Assembly: GCA_010014835.2 (NCBI GenBank)
Contig: JAAAKB020000014.1
Location: 925,163 to 953,567, forward strand
Reading direction: 5' to 3'
Length of the DNA stretch: 28,405 nt
Source: Apostichopus leukothele
Taxonomy: Eukaryota > Echinodermata > Holothuroidea > Aspidochirotida > Stichopodidae
Part shown: positions 1 to 9,226 of the stretch, in pieces
How the letters are laid out: each line of letters opens with the position of its first letter
Position numbering within the stretch: position 1 is the stretch's first letter
Notes under the pieces: generated by a model
Database searches by the model: none
What the model saw: only the letters and a program-made list of their open reading frames with translations
What the model was told of the DNA's origin: nothing
Program-made: the position numbers and the translations under genes

Positions 1-539
1 TATTTTTTTCTTTACACTGTTATGAAAGAAACGTTCAATATTAATATGGTAATTATTGTTAAGACATATGACTCGGCATCACCTCTCCCTTCTGTCAATT
101 CTCAGGTTTGACCCTTAGCCTACCATACATTCTCTCAAAGGAAACAGACTCATACATCTGAAAATTTTATGATTTTTTCTCTTTTGGTTTTCACTTCCAA
201 TGAATACAGGTTGTTTCAAGCTTGAATATAGCAAACATTTTCCAAAAAATTGAAACTTGATAATTGTCAGGATTATGACATTCCTTGTTCTTTTTTTTTT
301 ATCAATTTGGAAACTGATTTAATAAAAAATGCACCAATTACAGAATGCCCTAATAAACACTTCTACAATCTGTTTTTGTAAAAAAAAACATTCAAGTGGA
401 TCCATAATTCCCTTTGTAATTCAGATAAGTACAAAAGTGACGCAAAATTAATTATGATGCAATGTCTATATACAAGCCTATTATTTTCTGTCAGTGCAGT
501 TTTGATCAATTTTATCAACCTTGGAGCAGTTGGATATCG
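1..539. other. AT-rich non-coding stretch
   Basis: No gene, RNA or repeat structure is apparent here. It contains short poly-A and poly-T runs. A 63-codon open frame on the minus strand (363-554) resembles nothing recognisable and is of a length expected by chance in DNA this AT-rich. Confidence 0.6.
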
Positions 540-874
540 GTTTCCACTCTCCACGGTTTATCAGATTAACGTCTAAGGGGACTACGGGGAAATAAAAAGA
601 ATTCCGACACAAGACGAAGATGACTGATATACACGAAGAATAAAAAAAAATATATAGAAACAGAAGGAAAAAGCAAAAAAATACTCAAAAAGCAACTTTT
701 TAAACTGACAATTGATGACACACACTCAAAATCAAATTAGATACTAAAGGAGGGGCAATTGTATCGGATGAGGAGGTTGGCGGAGATCTCGTAATATCTC
801 TACGTACGAAACAAATGTTTAACACTTCCAACTTTAAAAAAAAAAAATCCTTTTCCCCTCCGAGCAACTATTTG

Positions 875-1048
875 ATGAAGTACAGATTTCAGTTTTTGTT
901 TCAATACCTTCTCCTCATTTCTGTCTTTTCTCTCCCGCTCTTGGAAGAAGCTGCCGTTGAAGAAGAAGAAGAAGAAGAAGAGGCAAGGAGAAAAAGTCTC
1001 CACAGGCAATATTTATTTTTAAGTAAATCTGATTGGTTGTATGCCTGA
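875..1048 (+). CDS. Candidate small secreted peptide precursor (57 aa), unverified
   Basis: The frame opens at ATG 815, but the ATG at 875 gives a textbook signal-peptide start. It has a basic residue at position 2 (MKYRF), then a hydrophobic core (LLLISVFSLPLL) and a small-residue region near EEAA. An eight-Glu run encoded by the GAA microsatellite follows, then the basic cluster ARRK, then a short tail ending DWLYA before a TGA stop. A signal, acidic spacer, basic cleavage site and terminal peptide is the layout of many neuropeptide or hormone precursors. It is not a family I recognise, and the microsatellite and pyrimidine-rich context could create this pattern by chance. No close poly-A signal is seen. 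An AAGTAAAT donor-like site lies inside the tail, so the frame could be interrupted. Confidence 0.18.
   Translation: MKYRFQFLFQYLLLISVFSLPLLEEAAVEEEEEEEEARRKSLHRQYLFLSKSDWLYA
956..982 (+). repeat. (GAA)n microsatellite
   Basis: About eight uninterrupted GAA units. They encode the poly-Glu run of the small ORF on the plus strand, and read as poly-Phe/Leu on the other strand. Confidence 0.9.
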
Positions 1049-1177
1049 TTTGAATGTACCAGCCTGGCCTTCAATGTGCAATCTCCCTGATTGGCGTAAT
1101 GAGTGCGGATAACAAAAACACTGTCACCAAAGTGTGTTTAAGGTGAACGACCGGACGGGCAATGACCAACTAAGCCA

Positions 1178-1201
1178 GTCGTAGTCGTAGTCGTCGTCGT
1201 T
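1178..1201 (+). repeat. (GTC/GTAGTC)n microsatellite
   Basis: A run of GTCGTAGTCGTAG followed by GTC units: a short compound trinucleotide repeat within the CpG-retaining patch. Confidence 0.85.
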
Positions 1202-1323
1202 AAAACGCATCTCTGTTTATTTTACGAAGACATTTTCCGCTTGACTCTCTTGTGGTCTTTTTTACATAAACCTTCCCTTATCTCTCTGGGCGCATTAGTT
1301 GAAGATCACCGTGGAAGCATCTT

Positions 1324-1443
1324 ATGTTCCGTTTTGAGGTAATGGCACGTAAAGCTGGGAGCTTTAAGGACTACCGTAAGAACCACGGTAAAAAGATGTG
1401 TGGACAAAAAAAAAATACAGCAGCAGGTGTTTTAGGAAAATGA
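1324..1443 (+). CDS. Possible basic mini-ORF (39 aa), weak
   Basis: The frame starts at ATG 1324, with a second ATG at 1342, and ends at TGA 1441-1443. It is Lys/Arg-rich (for example MARKAGSFKDYRKNHGKK) and stands out from surrounding sequence by codon pattern. A donor-like ACC|GTAAGA lies inside it near 1374-1380, so it might be the end of an exon. The last third runs through a 10-A tract, which argues against a real peptide. No homolog is recognised. Listed because it sits in the CpG-retaining patch. Confidence 0.1.
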   Translation: MFRFEVMARKAGSFKDYRKNHGKKMCGQKKNTAAGVLGK

Positions 1444-2459
1444 GTGGATGTTTAATGGATTATTGCTTAGTGTAATTGCCACTCTATTCTCAAGGAAATG
1501 AAAAATCTTGAAAAACATTTCTGCTCTCAGAATCTAGGACAAATTCATCTGGCCTCAGTATTTGCCGTTCATGTGTTAACTATTCGAGATGTTTTTTTAA
1601 ATGCTATAAAAACACTGCAATACCAAGTCATGTGTTAATTCCCTATGGTTCTCCATCCCCCCTCCCACACCAAAAATAAAACAAGCCCATGCTTAAAATT
1701 GTACAAGGAAAGAATACCCACCAAATATTCAGCTATTATTACTAGTAACCAAAGTCTCAGGCCTTGGTATTTCAGGCCTATCCAATAATGAGTAAATATA
1801 TTTACCATTTTCTTGTTAATCCATAATCTCCAGCCCCTCAAAAAATGATGTAATTTTTAATTATTTGCAGTAGAAAGGGTTGAAATCTTCAGATCCAACA
1901 TCAAATACTGAAGAAATGGAGGCCTTCTTGTCCGATATATATATACATATAGTGCTTGCTTGTGTATTACTATGACACCAAACATTGCACAATTACACAT
2001 TCTGCTGTATTTCTAAATGTTACTAGCTGCTAAACATTGATGGTATTCAGGCAAATCTATAAAAAAAAAAATTAAACCTAAATTATTTAAATCCAAAAGT
2101 GGCAAAAATTTCTAATAATCTAACATCATTACAAACCCATCCCATCTTTTCTCTATTTGAACCTGCCATACTAAATAGCAAATAACTAGTAGATTAACCG
2201 CTTTTTACAATGCAAATGTATAAACAAGTAACAATTTTATTACTCATTCCTATGAGACCACTGATTAAAATCAATAATCTAAGTATACTTCATCTTTCTT
2301 TTTCTTTTTTGTTGTTGTTGAAATTTAGAGCCTCTTAAAATAATGGTAATGATATGGTAATTAATGGTAATGTTCAAATCATCATATATAATAGTTAATC
2401 AACTTCCTTTGCCTTTGATTTGAACCATAGAAGAAGACAGATTTACAAGTTGGACTCCT
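1444..2459. other. Non-coding stretch, nothing assigned
   Basis: AT-rich sequence with a short TA run near 1936-1950 and a GTTGTTGTTG run near 2311. A 68-codon open frame on the minus strand (1635-1841) lacks any recognisable domain and is treated as chance. Confidence 0.6.
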
Positions 2460-2868
2460 ACATCAACAAGACAATTAGTTTGCCATAGAACAAGACAACT
2501 TAGGTCTTAATGTTACTCCTAGTTAGACTTGCTATAGAATAAGACAACTTAACTTTACTATTCACATCAAACAAGACAACTAGTTGGACTTATTTCAAGA
2601 CAACTTCAAATGTTACTCTTAGTTGGACTTGATATAGAACCAGTGAAATTTACTCTAAGCTGGACTCAAACATAGAACAATTCAAACTTAAATTTTAACT
2701 TTACTAATCATATCAAACAAGATAATTAGGTGGATGATTTCGTTCTTAACGTTACTCCTAGTTAGACTTGCAATAGAACAAGACAACTTAACTTTTAAAC
2801 TTTATTAATCACATCAAACAAGACAATTAGTTTAAGACAACTTCCTCCTATTAGTTAGACTTACCATA
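2460..2868. repeat. Degenerate tandem repeat, unit about 100-146 bp, four copies
   Basis: The phrase ACATCAAACAAGACAATTAG recurs with changes at about 2460, 2564, 2710 and 2811. In the first three copies GTTACTCCTAGTTAGACTTG-like text, a TATAGAAC-like motif and AGACAACTTAACTTT-like text follow in a broadly constant order. The fourth copy is truncated. Spacing is about 104, 146 and 101 bp, so copies differ by insertions or deletions. An old, decaying satellite-like array with no coding potential. Confidence 0.75.
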
Positions 2869-2869
2869 G

Positions 2870-3100
2870 CGAGGTACATTTAACATCATAGTTTGTACTC
2901 CATTACCTAGATTAAGGTAACTTTCACGTTATTTCAATGGTCTGTAACTAACTTACCTACAGTGCTATAGTCGCATTTTACAGTTTTGATATTCTGTACT
3001 GTTACATATGGGTAGGTACATTTAACTCACTAACTTAAATGGAGGTACCATTCTCATGTTAGTTCAATGATCTGTAATTACCTACAGACAGCTACGAATG
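2870..3100. repeat. Two diverged copies of a unit of about 140 bp
   Basis: GAGGTACATTTAAC near 2870 and TAGGTACATTTAAC near 3013 begin two blocks. Both contain TTCAATGGTCTGTAA or TTCAATGATCTGTAA followed by TTACCTACAG. Divergence is high, suggesting an old duplication next to the preceding array. Confidence 0.6.
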
Positions 3101-3216
3101 CTCTTAGAATCATCTGTGCAGGTCTGGTCAAAGCCCAATATCGCTTTGATCAATTCTAACTTAATCAAACATATTTCCCACGTGGATTAAAACTATCTAC
3201 CCAAACTATCTGCAAG

Positions 3217-3232
3217 TATCTATCTATCTATC
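3217..3232 (+). repeat. (TATC)4 microsatellite
   Basis: Four TATC units, a short simple repeat. Confidence 0.85.
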
Positions 3233-3935
3233 TAACACACTGAATCTTAAGATTTTACCAAGAGACTACCAGACCAACTCCAAAAATAAACAAAGATGAA
3301 ACGATGATGTAATCAACTTTAATTAGCTAATTTCAACCTTTGTTATATAATATTCCCACAAATCTAATTGAAGAAGACATTGTGTCCTATGGTACCAATC
3401 ACCTAATATGTTTTAAGGAGTTCAATAGAAAAGAAAAGAAAAGAAATGGACTTTCTCGCTTTTGCAAGGACAGCAGAAAGGTAGTAACCATCCATCATCA
3501 TAACCTATCCATCTTCATCTTGTTACCTACCCCCCCTTTGCCAGTTATTATTTTTCTCCTTGTGAACCTTGCCAGGTTTGTCCCACATATTGCCCATACT
3601 CTCCTTCACCCTATCACTCCTTCATCTTGTTAAGCCACCTCCTCAATAATGACCCACTTTCATCCCTGATGACCTCCAAGCTCAACTAACCTACATTCTC
3701 CCTTCTTTTCCCTCCTCTCTTAGTTCATCTTGGTTAACATTCATTTCTCTCTCCATCTCTCTCTCTCTCTCTCACTTGTGTATACACTACAACAACCATC
3801 AAATGTCTTTCCACAATTCCTGCAATCTTTCATAAACATCAGCATCCAGCTTAAGGCCTATATATAAATTAAACCACAGTCATATTTAAAGGGCTACAAC
3901 ATTCCTAGGATTTTAACCCAGAATAGTTTCTAGTT
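3233..3935. other. Pyrimidine-rich non-coding stretch with (CT)n
   Basis: From about 3480 to 3780 the plus strand is rich in C and T, with a (CT)9 run at 3756-3773. A 97-codon open frame (3340-3633) begins at TTG rather than ATG and has no recognisable domain. It looks like a by-product of the skewed composition. Confidence 0.55.
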
Positions 3936-3939
3936 TCTC

Positions 3940-4200
3940 ACCGCACGTCCCCGCTGCGAGAGTCTTGGGTTTGAATCGTACCGGTGGAGGATATATAACT
4001 TTAATAACATATAACAGTGACAATTACAGTCCAGATCGAATGACTCCATCAAACTCACCCCATATCTGATTGGTTACAATTTTTGGCAGGAAAGATTCAT
4101 TTTGAAGTTGTAACTGTCCGGACAGCTACATGACAAACCGTACACCATAAACACAAGCTCTGGGGCCAACTCGCCTGAATGAAACGTTTATTAATAGCGA
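3940..4200 (+). mobile_element. Degenerate tRNA-derived SINE relic
   Basis: GGGTTTGAATCGTACC at 3967-3982 resembles an RNA polymerase III B box (GGTTCGAATCC) with a C-to-T change. It is preceded by CACGTCCCCGCTGCGAGAG, which resembles an anticodon-arm region. The A box expected about 45 bp upstream is badly eroded. After the B box comes a non-repetitive body of about 200 bp with higher GC than its surroundings. Its body does not obviously match the SINE at the right end of the window, so it would be a different or much older family. Boundaries are estimates and no target-site duplication was found. Confidence 0.4.
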
Positions 4201-4665
4201 CTCGGTCTTTGGTTAATCGCATATTATTATTTTATACCATTCCTGATTAATAAATGAACCAAAGAGGGCAAAGGGAAATATGCTAGTTATCTACGAATGT
4301 TTTTGCTCATATTATACCGGCAATCGTCATGGTGACATTTACTACATGATCAAAGGGTAATATACAACAGACTGTCAAGTATGACAAAAACAACATTACT
4401 GCTGCTGTGTGAATGTAACAACTGATCACCTACATTCCAACATACTTAAATCCCTTCTCACATTCTTAATCCATTGTTATCAAGATTGCAGCCTACAAAA
4501 CAACAGTACTAATTGCACTGCACTGGATTAAAGACTGCTTTTTTAATTTAACATGGCTAGAGTAGAGAGCAAAATTTTGGGAAGATGGGAGAGAGGCCAG
4601 ATGTAAAGAGGTAAAATTATTCCTATTTTATACAACACAGAAACTCCTCTGCAATGCTTTTTAAT

Positions 4666-4671
4666 TTTATT
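4666..4671 (-). promoter_or_regulatory. Possible AATAAA poly-A signal for the 166-codon ORF
   Basis: TTTATT on the plus strand reads AATAAA on the minus strand, about 90 bp downstream of the stop at 4763. The hexamer is common by chance in AT-rich DNA; only its position is suggestive. Confidence 0.25.
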
Positions 4672-4762
4672 TAGATTTATAGTATGTTTAGCATTTTTCC
4701 CTCTCTCCGTCAAGTCCAAAGTTTGTAACGCCTCCTTTAAGATCATGTCGTCCTGTCGTGAC

Positions 4763-5263
4763 TCACATAAAACTTCTCACAGGCATGGCCCTAAGTCTGC
4801 ATATATTGAACATTATTCTAGTAGTTAATTGGGGCAAAGGAATAAATGGGATAGAAATTTTTTTTTCTCTCCACAATCCAAGCAGCAGGAAGATCAAATT
4901 GGAGAAAGATTGAAGGGTATATGCCATCCATCTAGCGAGAGAGGAACACGGCAAGGTGGTTTTATTAAAAACGACCGTTTGTAAATTAATGAGAGATGTG
5001 ACCATGAGATTCTTCAGATCGGTAATGCAGGTAAGGCCATCGAGAAAGCGCCGTTCTTCTGGTTTATGGCCCCAGAAAATGTAGGCAACTTGGTCAGAAT
5101 ATAGCTTTACTTTTGGCATTTCCTCTCTTCGATTCATGCATTTCTTCCTCTCATTCAAATGTACAAGTAGGAAATGAGATATGACTTTCCCCTTGATCGA
5201 GAAAGTGAGAAGAGAAGTATGAGATGAAGGAACAAGAGAGTTGTGGGAGCAACGGGTTGCCAT
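4763..5263 (-). CDS. Longest open frame, 166 codons, unrecognised
   Basis: On the minus strand an ATG at 5263 (CCATGG context) opens 166 codons ending at 4763. The open frame extends a few codons further upstream to a TTG. In DNA of this composition an open stretch this long is unlikely by chance, by a rough estimate a few per cent for the whole window. An AATAAA on the minus strand at 4671-4666 lies about 90 bp past the stop, a plausible poly-A signal. The protein starts MATRCSHNSL, has a Lys/Arg/Glu-rich middle, and a hydrophobic segment (SNLIFLLLGLW) near residue 125. I recognise no family, catalytic motif or domain. A second open frame of 67 codons (4746-4543) follows after 16 bp in another frame, so this could also be a frameshifted fossil of a longer ORF. 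No introns are evident. Confidence 0.25.
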   Translation of the reverse strand: MATRCSHNSLVPSSHTSLLTFSIKGKVISHFLLVHLNERKKCMNRREEMPKVKLYSDQVAYIFWGHKPEERRFLDGLTCITDLKNLMVTSLINLQTVVFNKTTLPCSSLARWMAYTLQSFSNLIFLLLGLWREKKISIPFIPLPQLTTRIMFNICRLRAMPVRSFM

Positions 5264-5783
5264 GGAGAAGTACAAATGAGATGAAATAATATCTTTTAGT
5301 TTCTTTAGAGATCATTCAAAATATAGTTAATATTTTTAATATAAACTTGTCAAATGGAGATGTTCTTTATGGATGCCAAATCATAAATATCATTTTATTT
5401 TTAGTGGAGAATCAAGTTTAAACTGAGACTAAACGATGAAGAAGATTGGCTGTTTCTTTCATCCAAGCATCAAACATATTTGTATTCTCACTGCATTCAA
5501 GGAAGTGGAAATAAATGTCACATGAATGCAATGTACTACCATCTTTATGCCTCACTGGTAGGATTAGCAGGTAATAATTTGTATGCCAAATCACAAAGTG
5601 CATCCTTTGCCTAACGAATATCATATCTATACAAGTGAGTTTGACAACAAAGTTTGGCATCAAGACAGGGGAGGGGGAACAGAAGGGGAGGGGGTTGTTT
5701 CTTACATTCAAATTTCTGATTCTCTCACGATATTCTTCACTCTTTATTATGAGAAGATAGTGAAAAGGTTAACCTGGTCCAAC

Positions 5784-5932
5784 CATTCCGCAGATCTTGC
5801 CTATAAGAAAATCCGTCCTAGATACCCCACATTTTCCCGTAAAAAGTAGGGAGCCATTGGTTGGGTAGGTGGGGTAGGGTACCCCAGGGGGTATCTAGGG
5901 CAGATTATCTTATAGGGAAGATCTGCGTAATG
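5784..5932. mobile_element. MITE-like hairpin element (149 bp, 45-bp inverted arms)
   Basis: The left arm (5784-5828), beginning CATTCCGCAGATCTTGCC, is mirrored by the right arm (5888-5932), ending GATCTGCGTAATG, with about five mismatches in 45 bp. The spacer is about 59 bp and G-rich near its right end (GGTAGGTGGGGTAGGG). Long imperfect terminal inverted repeats, short length and no coding capacity are typical of miniature inverted-repeat transposable elements. A CAAC occurs just left (5780-5783) and again at 5936-5939, but it is too short and offset to be accepted as a target-site duplication. The superfamily is not assignable from this copy. Confidence 0.65.
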
Positions 5933-5939
5933 CTACAAC

Positions 5940-6785
5940 ATGCATTTTCCTACCACCTCTACCAAACTCCCATCTCCTCTGATACTCCTCCTGATGGCTA
6001 ACAGAATTTGGGTCAACAATGATGACCTTTACTGGAAGCAACTAAATGTACAGTTTTTGAAGAAAAATTGTCAGGGAATCTGTTTATCCCTTTTTACCGA
6101 ATCAGCTGGTCCAATGAATGGAGAATAAATTAATGTATATTTCATCCAATAATAATTATAATACTGATGTTGATATCAAATATTTAGAGATTAATTCTGT
6201 TTTTCACAGTGTTCCACACAGTTATCTACAAGTTTTCAATATAAACACCAAAGGAATATTACAACTATTTTAACCACACGTTGCAGCTTTCCACTAAATA
6301 CCCTTAAAAAATACCACTTTCTAATCCCTGAAAAAAAATGACGATTGGGTTATTAATGAAAGTGGCTGGACTACCTAGTTTAGCATTTCAACCTCTCCAC
6401 AAAACTAGTTAGGGAACACTAACAATGTTTACAACAAATTTCTACCCAAGACATGGTTGACTGTGTAAGTTGTATAGAACAAAGATAATGGAAGCTAATA
6501 TAATTCTTACTTCCCTTTAAGCTCTAGCTGCTTATTTCTTTCGTTCCATTAGAGCATGAAGGACAATAAATTACCTGGCCACCGCCACTCAATGAACTTG
6601 CCAATTGCTGGTGTGAAGAGGAACTCTTGTGTACCACTTTTATGACTAGACATAGTCATTTTACTTTCCCCCCTTCTTCCTTATAAGCAGTGTATTTTGT
6701 AAATCAGTATGAACCTGCCAAAATAATATTGCTAATTGTACGTGAACAAGCAATATAACAGCTAGCTATATCATCTATGGGACCG
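5940..6785. other. Non-coding stretch, nothing assigned
   Basis: AT-rich with no repeat structure noticed. A 62-codon frame at 5940-6128 has no recognisable features. Confidence 0.55.
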
Positions 6786-6788
6786 CAA

Positions 6789-6885
6789 TCTTTTGTCCAA
6801 CTAGACTGTCACATGTACTAGTTTTATAGTCGGTAATCATTTGTCCAGGTACTAGACAGACATGTAAGTAGTTTTATAGTCAGTT
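6789..6885 (+). repeat. Diverged direct repeat, two copies of about 50 bp
   Basis: TTTGTCCAACTAGACTG followed by ACATGTACTAGTTTTATAGTC recurs about 49 bp later as TTTGTCCAGGTACTAGACAG followed by ACATGTAAGTAGTTTTATAGTC. Confidence 0.7.
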
Positions 6886-7218
6886 TTAAGCTTAAACGTC
6901 AGGATCTAGGTAATCCGCTGAACTAGACAAGTTTGATTTAAGTAGTGCTGTGTTTATTTATTTAATGGCTGTAAGATGTAAACAATGAAGAGTTCTGTTA
7001 ATTTACAATTTGTTTATCAACAATGTATATACATTAAAATAAATACAGAAGGAATTGCTTATAAAAATTGATGATGATTTTCTATGATGAAACTGGATTT
7101 TGCCAGGTGAATGATTTCAATAATTACTTTTGAAAGACAATGCAGATAGCTAATGGCCATGGGAGTCTATATGCAAATGAGACAGACAGGTAAGAGAGGA
7201 CTGGGTAGGTAGGTAGAT

Positions 7219-7687
7219 TGTTAGTCGCATCGGCTGTCGAATCCTGTTAGTTGTGGGTCTCCTGTCGAATCCTGTTAGTTGTGGGTCGGCTGTCCTGTCA
7301 GTTGCGGGTGGGATGTTGTGTCTTGTTAGTTGCGGGTCGGCTGTCATGTCTTGTTAGTTGCAGGTGGGATGTCGTGTCCTGTTAGTTGCGGGTGGGATAT
7401 TGTGTCTTGTTAGCCGCGGGTGGGATGTTGGGTCTTGTTAGTTGCGGGTCGGCTGTCGTGTCCTGTTAGTTGCGGGTGGGATGTGGTGTCCTGTTAGTTG
7501 CGGGTGGGATGTTATGTCCTGTTAGTCGCGGGTGGGATGTTGTGCCTTGTTAGTTGTGGGTCGGCTGTCGTGTCCTGTAAGTTGTGGGTGGGATGTTATG
7601 TCCTGTTGGTTGCGGGTGGGATGTTGTGTCCTGTTAGTTGTGGGTGGGATGTTATGTCCTGTTAGTTGCAGGTGGGATGTTTTGTTT
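7219..7687 (+). repeat. 28-bp minisatellite, 17 units, with 112-bp higher-order structure
   Basis: Units begin TGTTAGTTGCGGGT and are 28 bp, with one shorter early unit. Two subtypes exist: A continues GGGATGTTGTGTCC and B continues CGGCTGTCGTGTCC. From 7324 they run B-A-A-A, B-A-A-A, B-A-A-A-A, with B units at 7324, 7436 and 7548, exactly 112 bp apart. Three further B-like or damaged units lie at the left edge. The plus strand is G/T-rich and cytosine-poor, with GGG runs every 28 bp. Since 28 is not divisible by 3, open frames through it cycle through all reading frames and are artefacts. Confidence 0.95.
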
Positions 7688-7689
7688 TG

Positions 7690-9020
7690 TTTGGCGGGTA
7701 CTGTGCTTGACTGAAACTCTCTCCGGCTCTTAATTCCTTCGTCAATTTCCAAAACTTTTGGTGTCAAATGATGTCTACAGACTACACGACGTAATACATA
7801 AGTGTCAAAGCAGTCTTCTGTAATAACGCAATTACAACGATTCCCTTCATATTGTGCAAAATAACAAATAAGACCAAAGCATTCATCATGTTTTTCATGT
7901 AGTGTTCTAAATCACCTGCCAACTTTCTCAGGGTTTTCCCTCCACAGATTCATGGTTCACGTTTTAGAATAACCAATCAGCTGAGCTCAGTCAACACCTT
8001 TCACAAACATACCAAGTTGATTGGTTGCGGTATTACAATATGGTACTGATGGTATCTTAATACATTGTGCGTGCAGTGGGGCCACCGACTGGATATTATC
8101 GATACGATTAGGATATTAATATGGAAAATTTCATATTGCAATAACTAAGTTGTATGCTTCAAATATTTTTTTATGTTTTTGTATCTTTAATGCATATTCA
8201 TGAATTTGGAATAAAATAAAGTTTGATAACTAAATAAATAAATCTGTCGAAAAATGAAATTTTCTCTTAGGCTTCCATATTTGAAATTTGAGCAGTGGCA
8301 CTAATAATCTACACTGATTTTAATTAAAACAAAAACAAAATCATCTCGAAGATCTGCTTTAAAGTGAAGACCACTACATTCAGCCACAACTGAGATGATA
8401 GCCAATAGCTGCCCTACATATAAATTACCTAATATATGAATAATCATATCTATTATTTAAATATTTACACATGTTTACAAACAACATTTGAACTACATCA
8501 CTTCAATGATTTAGTAAACTAATATGAAATTGTTATCCAGTACACTGAACACCCTGACATTAATATGAAATATTAATTGCTCATTTAATATCCTCTTATC
8601 CGTGAAAATTTACTCAGGGTAACACAGAACTTGAATTTACTGACACTGAATAAAATTACTACAGGCTGTTGTCAATATCAAACCAATCATAATTATAAAA
8701 ACTTTCCAAAATATTTGCCAACTTTAGGCATCATACAAATCACAAATTTCTGGTGTAGCTAATGAAAGTTTGTAAAATGGTCTATATTTTACACTGAATG
8801 ATTCTGTACTTGCACAGCAATGTTGATATGTTTACAACAATTACAATATTTAGTTTCCAGTATGTTATTGCAGGTACACCAATAACTATTATATTACAGT
8901 TTATGACTCCTATATCAATAACCCAATACTTGGGTAGGTTACATCACCTACAAACTCATACCATCATCACCATCATAACAAAACAAATGTGGTTGATAAC
9001 TCACACTTCTCCGTTGCCCA
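7690..9020. other. AT-rich non-coding stretch
   Basis: No gene or repeat array was identified. A CCAAT box (7973-7977, ACCAATCAG context) and an inverted one (8020-8024, GATTGGTTG) lie 47 bp apart. This arrangement is compatible with NF-Y binding but occurs by chance too. The 76-codon frame at 8798-9028 has no recognisable domain. Confidence 0.5.
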
Positions 9021-9024
9021 ACTT

Positions 9025-9099
9025 CTAACCATCCTCCTCTTCCTCCTCCACACCACTGTAATCTAGACGCTGCTGAGCAAGCAAGCAGTCTTGTAACTC
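9025..9099 (-). CDS. Candidate terminal coding exon of an unknown microprotein
   Basis: On the minus strand this stretch reads ELQDCLLAQQRL, then DYSGV, then an acidic tail EEEEEDG and a TAG stop: 24 codons with convincing protein-like composition. It is preceded by a good splice acceptor, a pyrimidine-rich run with GTTATGTTTAAG ending in AG at 9101-9100. It can be joined in phase 0 to the short candidate first exon at 9300-9271 to give a 34-residue acidic-tailed peptide. Alternatively, an in-frame ATG at 9108 gives a 27-residue form without splicing. The amphipathic ELQDCLLAQQRL segment would suit a short helix. No family is recognised. No canonical AATAAA lies within about 250 bp downstream; a CATAAA variant is at 8905-8900. 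Confidence 0.25.
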   Translation of the reverse strand, partial: ELQDCLLAQQRLDYSGVEEEEEDG

Positions 9100-9185
9100 C
9101 TTAAACATAACAGCACAACCGAGATAGAAGAACCAATAGCAATTAAAACCTCCCAAAGGGTTTTCTTAGCTACAGATACACCGTG

Positions 9186-9197
9186 CACCACGTGGTG
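9186..9197. promoter_or_regulatory. 12-bp palindromic E-box (CACCACGTGGTG)
   Basis: A perfect palindrome centred on CACGTG, the core bound by USF, MYC/MAX and MITF-type bHLH-zip factors. It sits inside the candidate intron between the two putative minus-strand exons and within the plus-strand patch of higher GC. Confidence 0.4.
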
Positions 9198-9226
9198 AAA
9201 TTGAACCCTCTTCCGACCAACAGGGA

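Larger units (their letters stand above)
540..1400. promoter_or_regulatory. CpG-retaining patch, possible promoter or first-exon region
   Basis: By hand count this stretch has about 33 CpG dinucleotides in 860 bp. A comparable stretch at 2300-3300 has only about 8 per kb. In a genome whose background is CpG-depleted, such a patch often marks an unmethylated promoter or first exon. It holds a GAA run, a GTC/GTAGTC run and two short ORFs. No clear TATA box or initiator could be assigned, so the direction of any transcription is unknown. Confidence 0.35.

Noticed and set aside
3340-3633. 97-codon plus-strand frame
   Set aside because: It starts at TTG, runs through pyrimidine-rich low-complexity DNA and has no recognisable feature.
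7219-7687. CRISPR array
   Set aside because: Units are contiguous with no unique spacers, and the sequence is eukaryotic; it is a minisatellite.
7522-7767. Open frames on both strands within the 28-bp array, suggesting a repetitive protein
   Set aside because: A 28-bp unit shifts frame every copy; the frames are by-products of an array with few stop codons.
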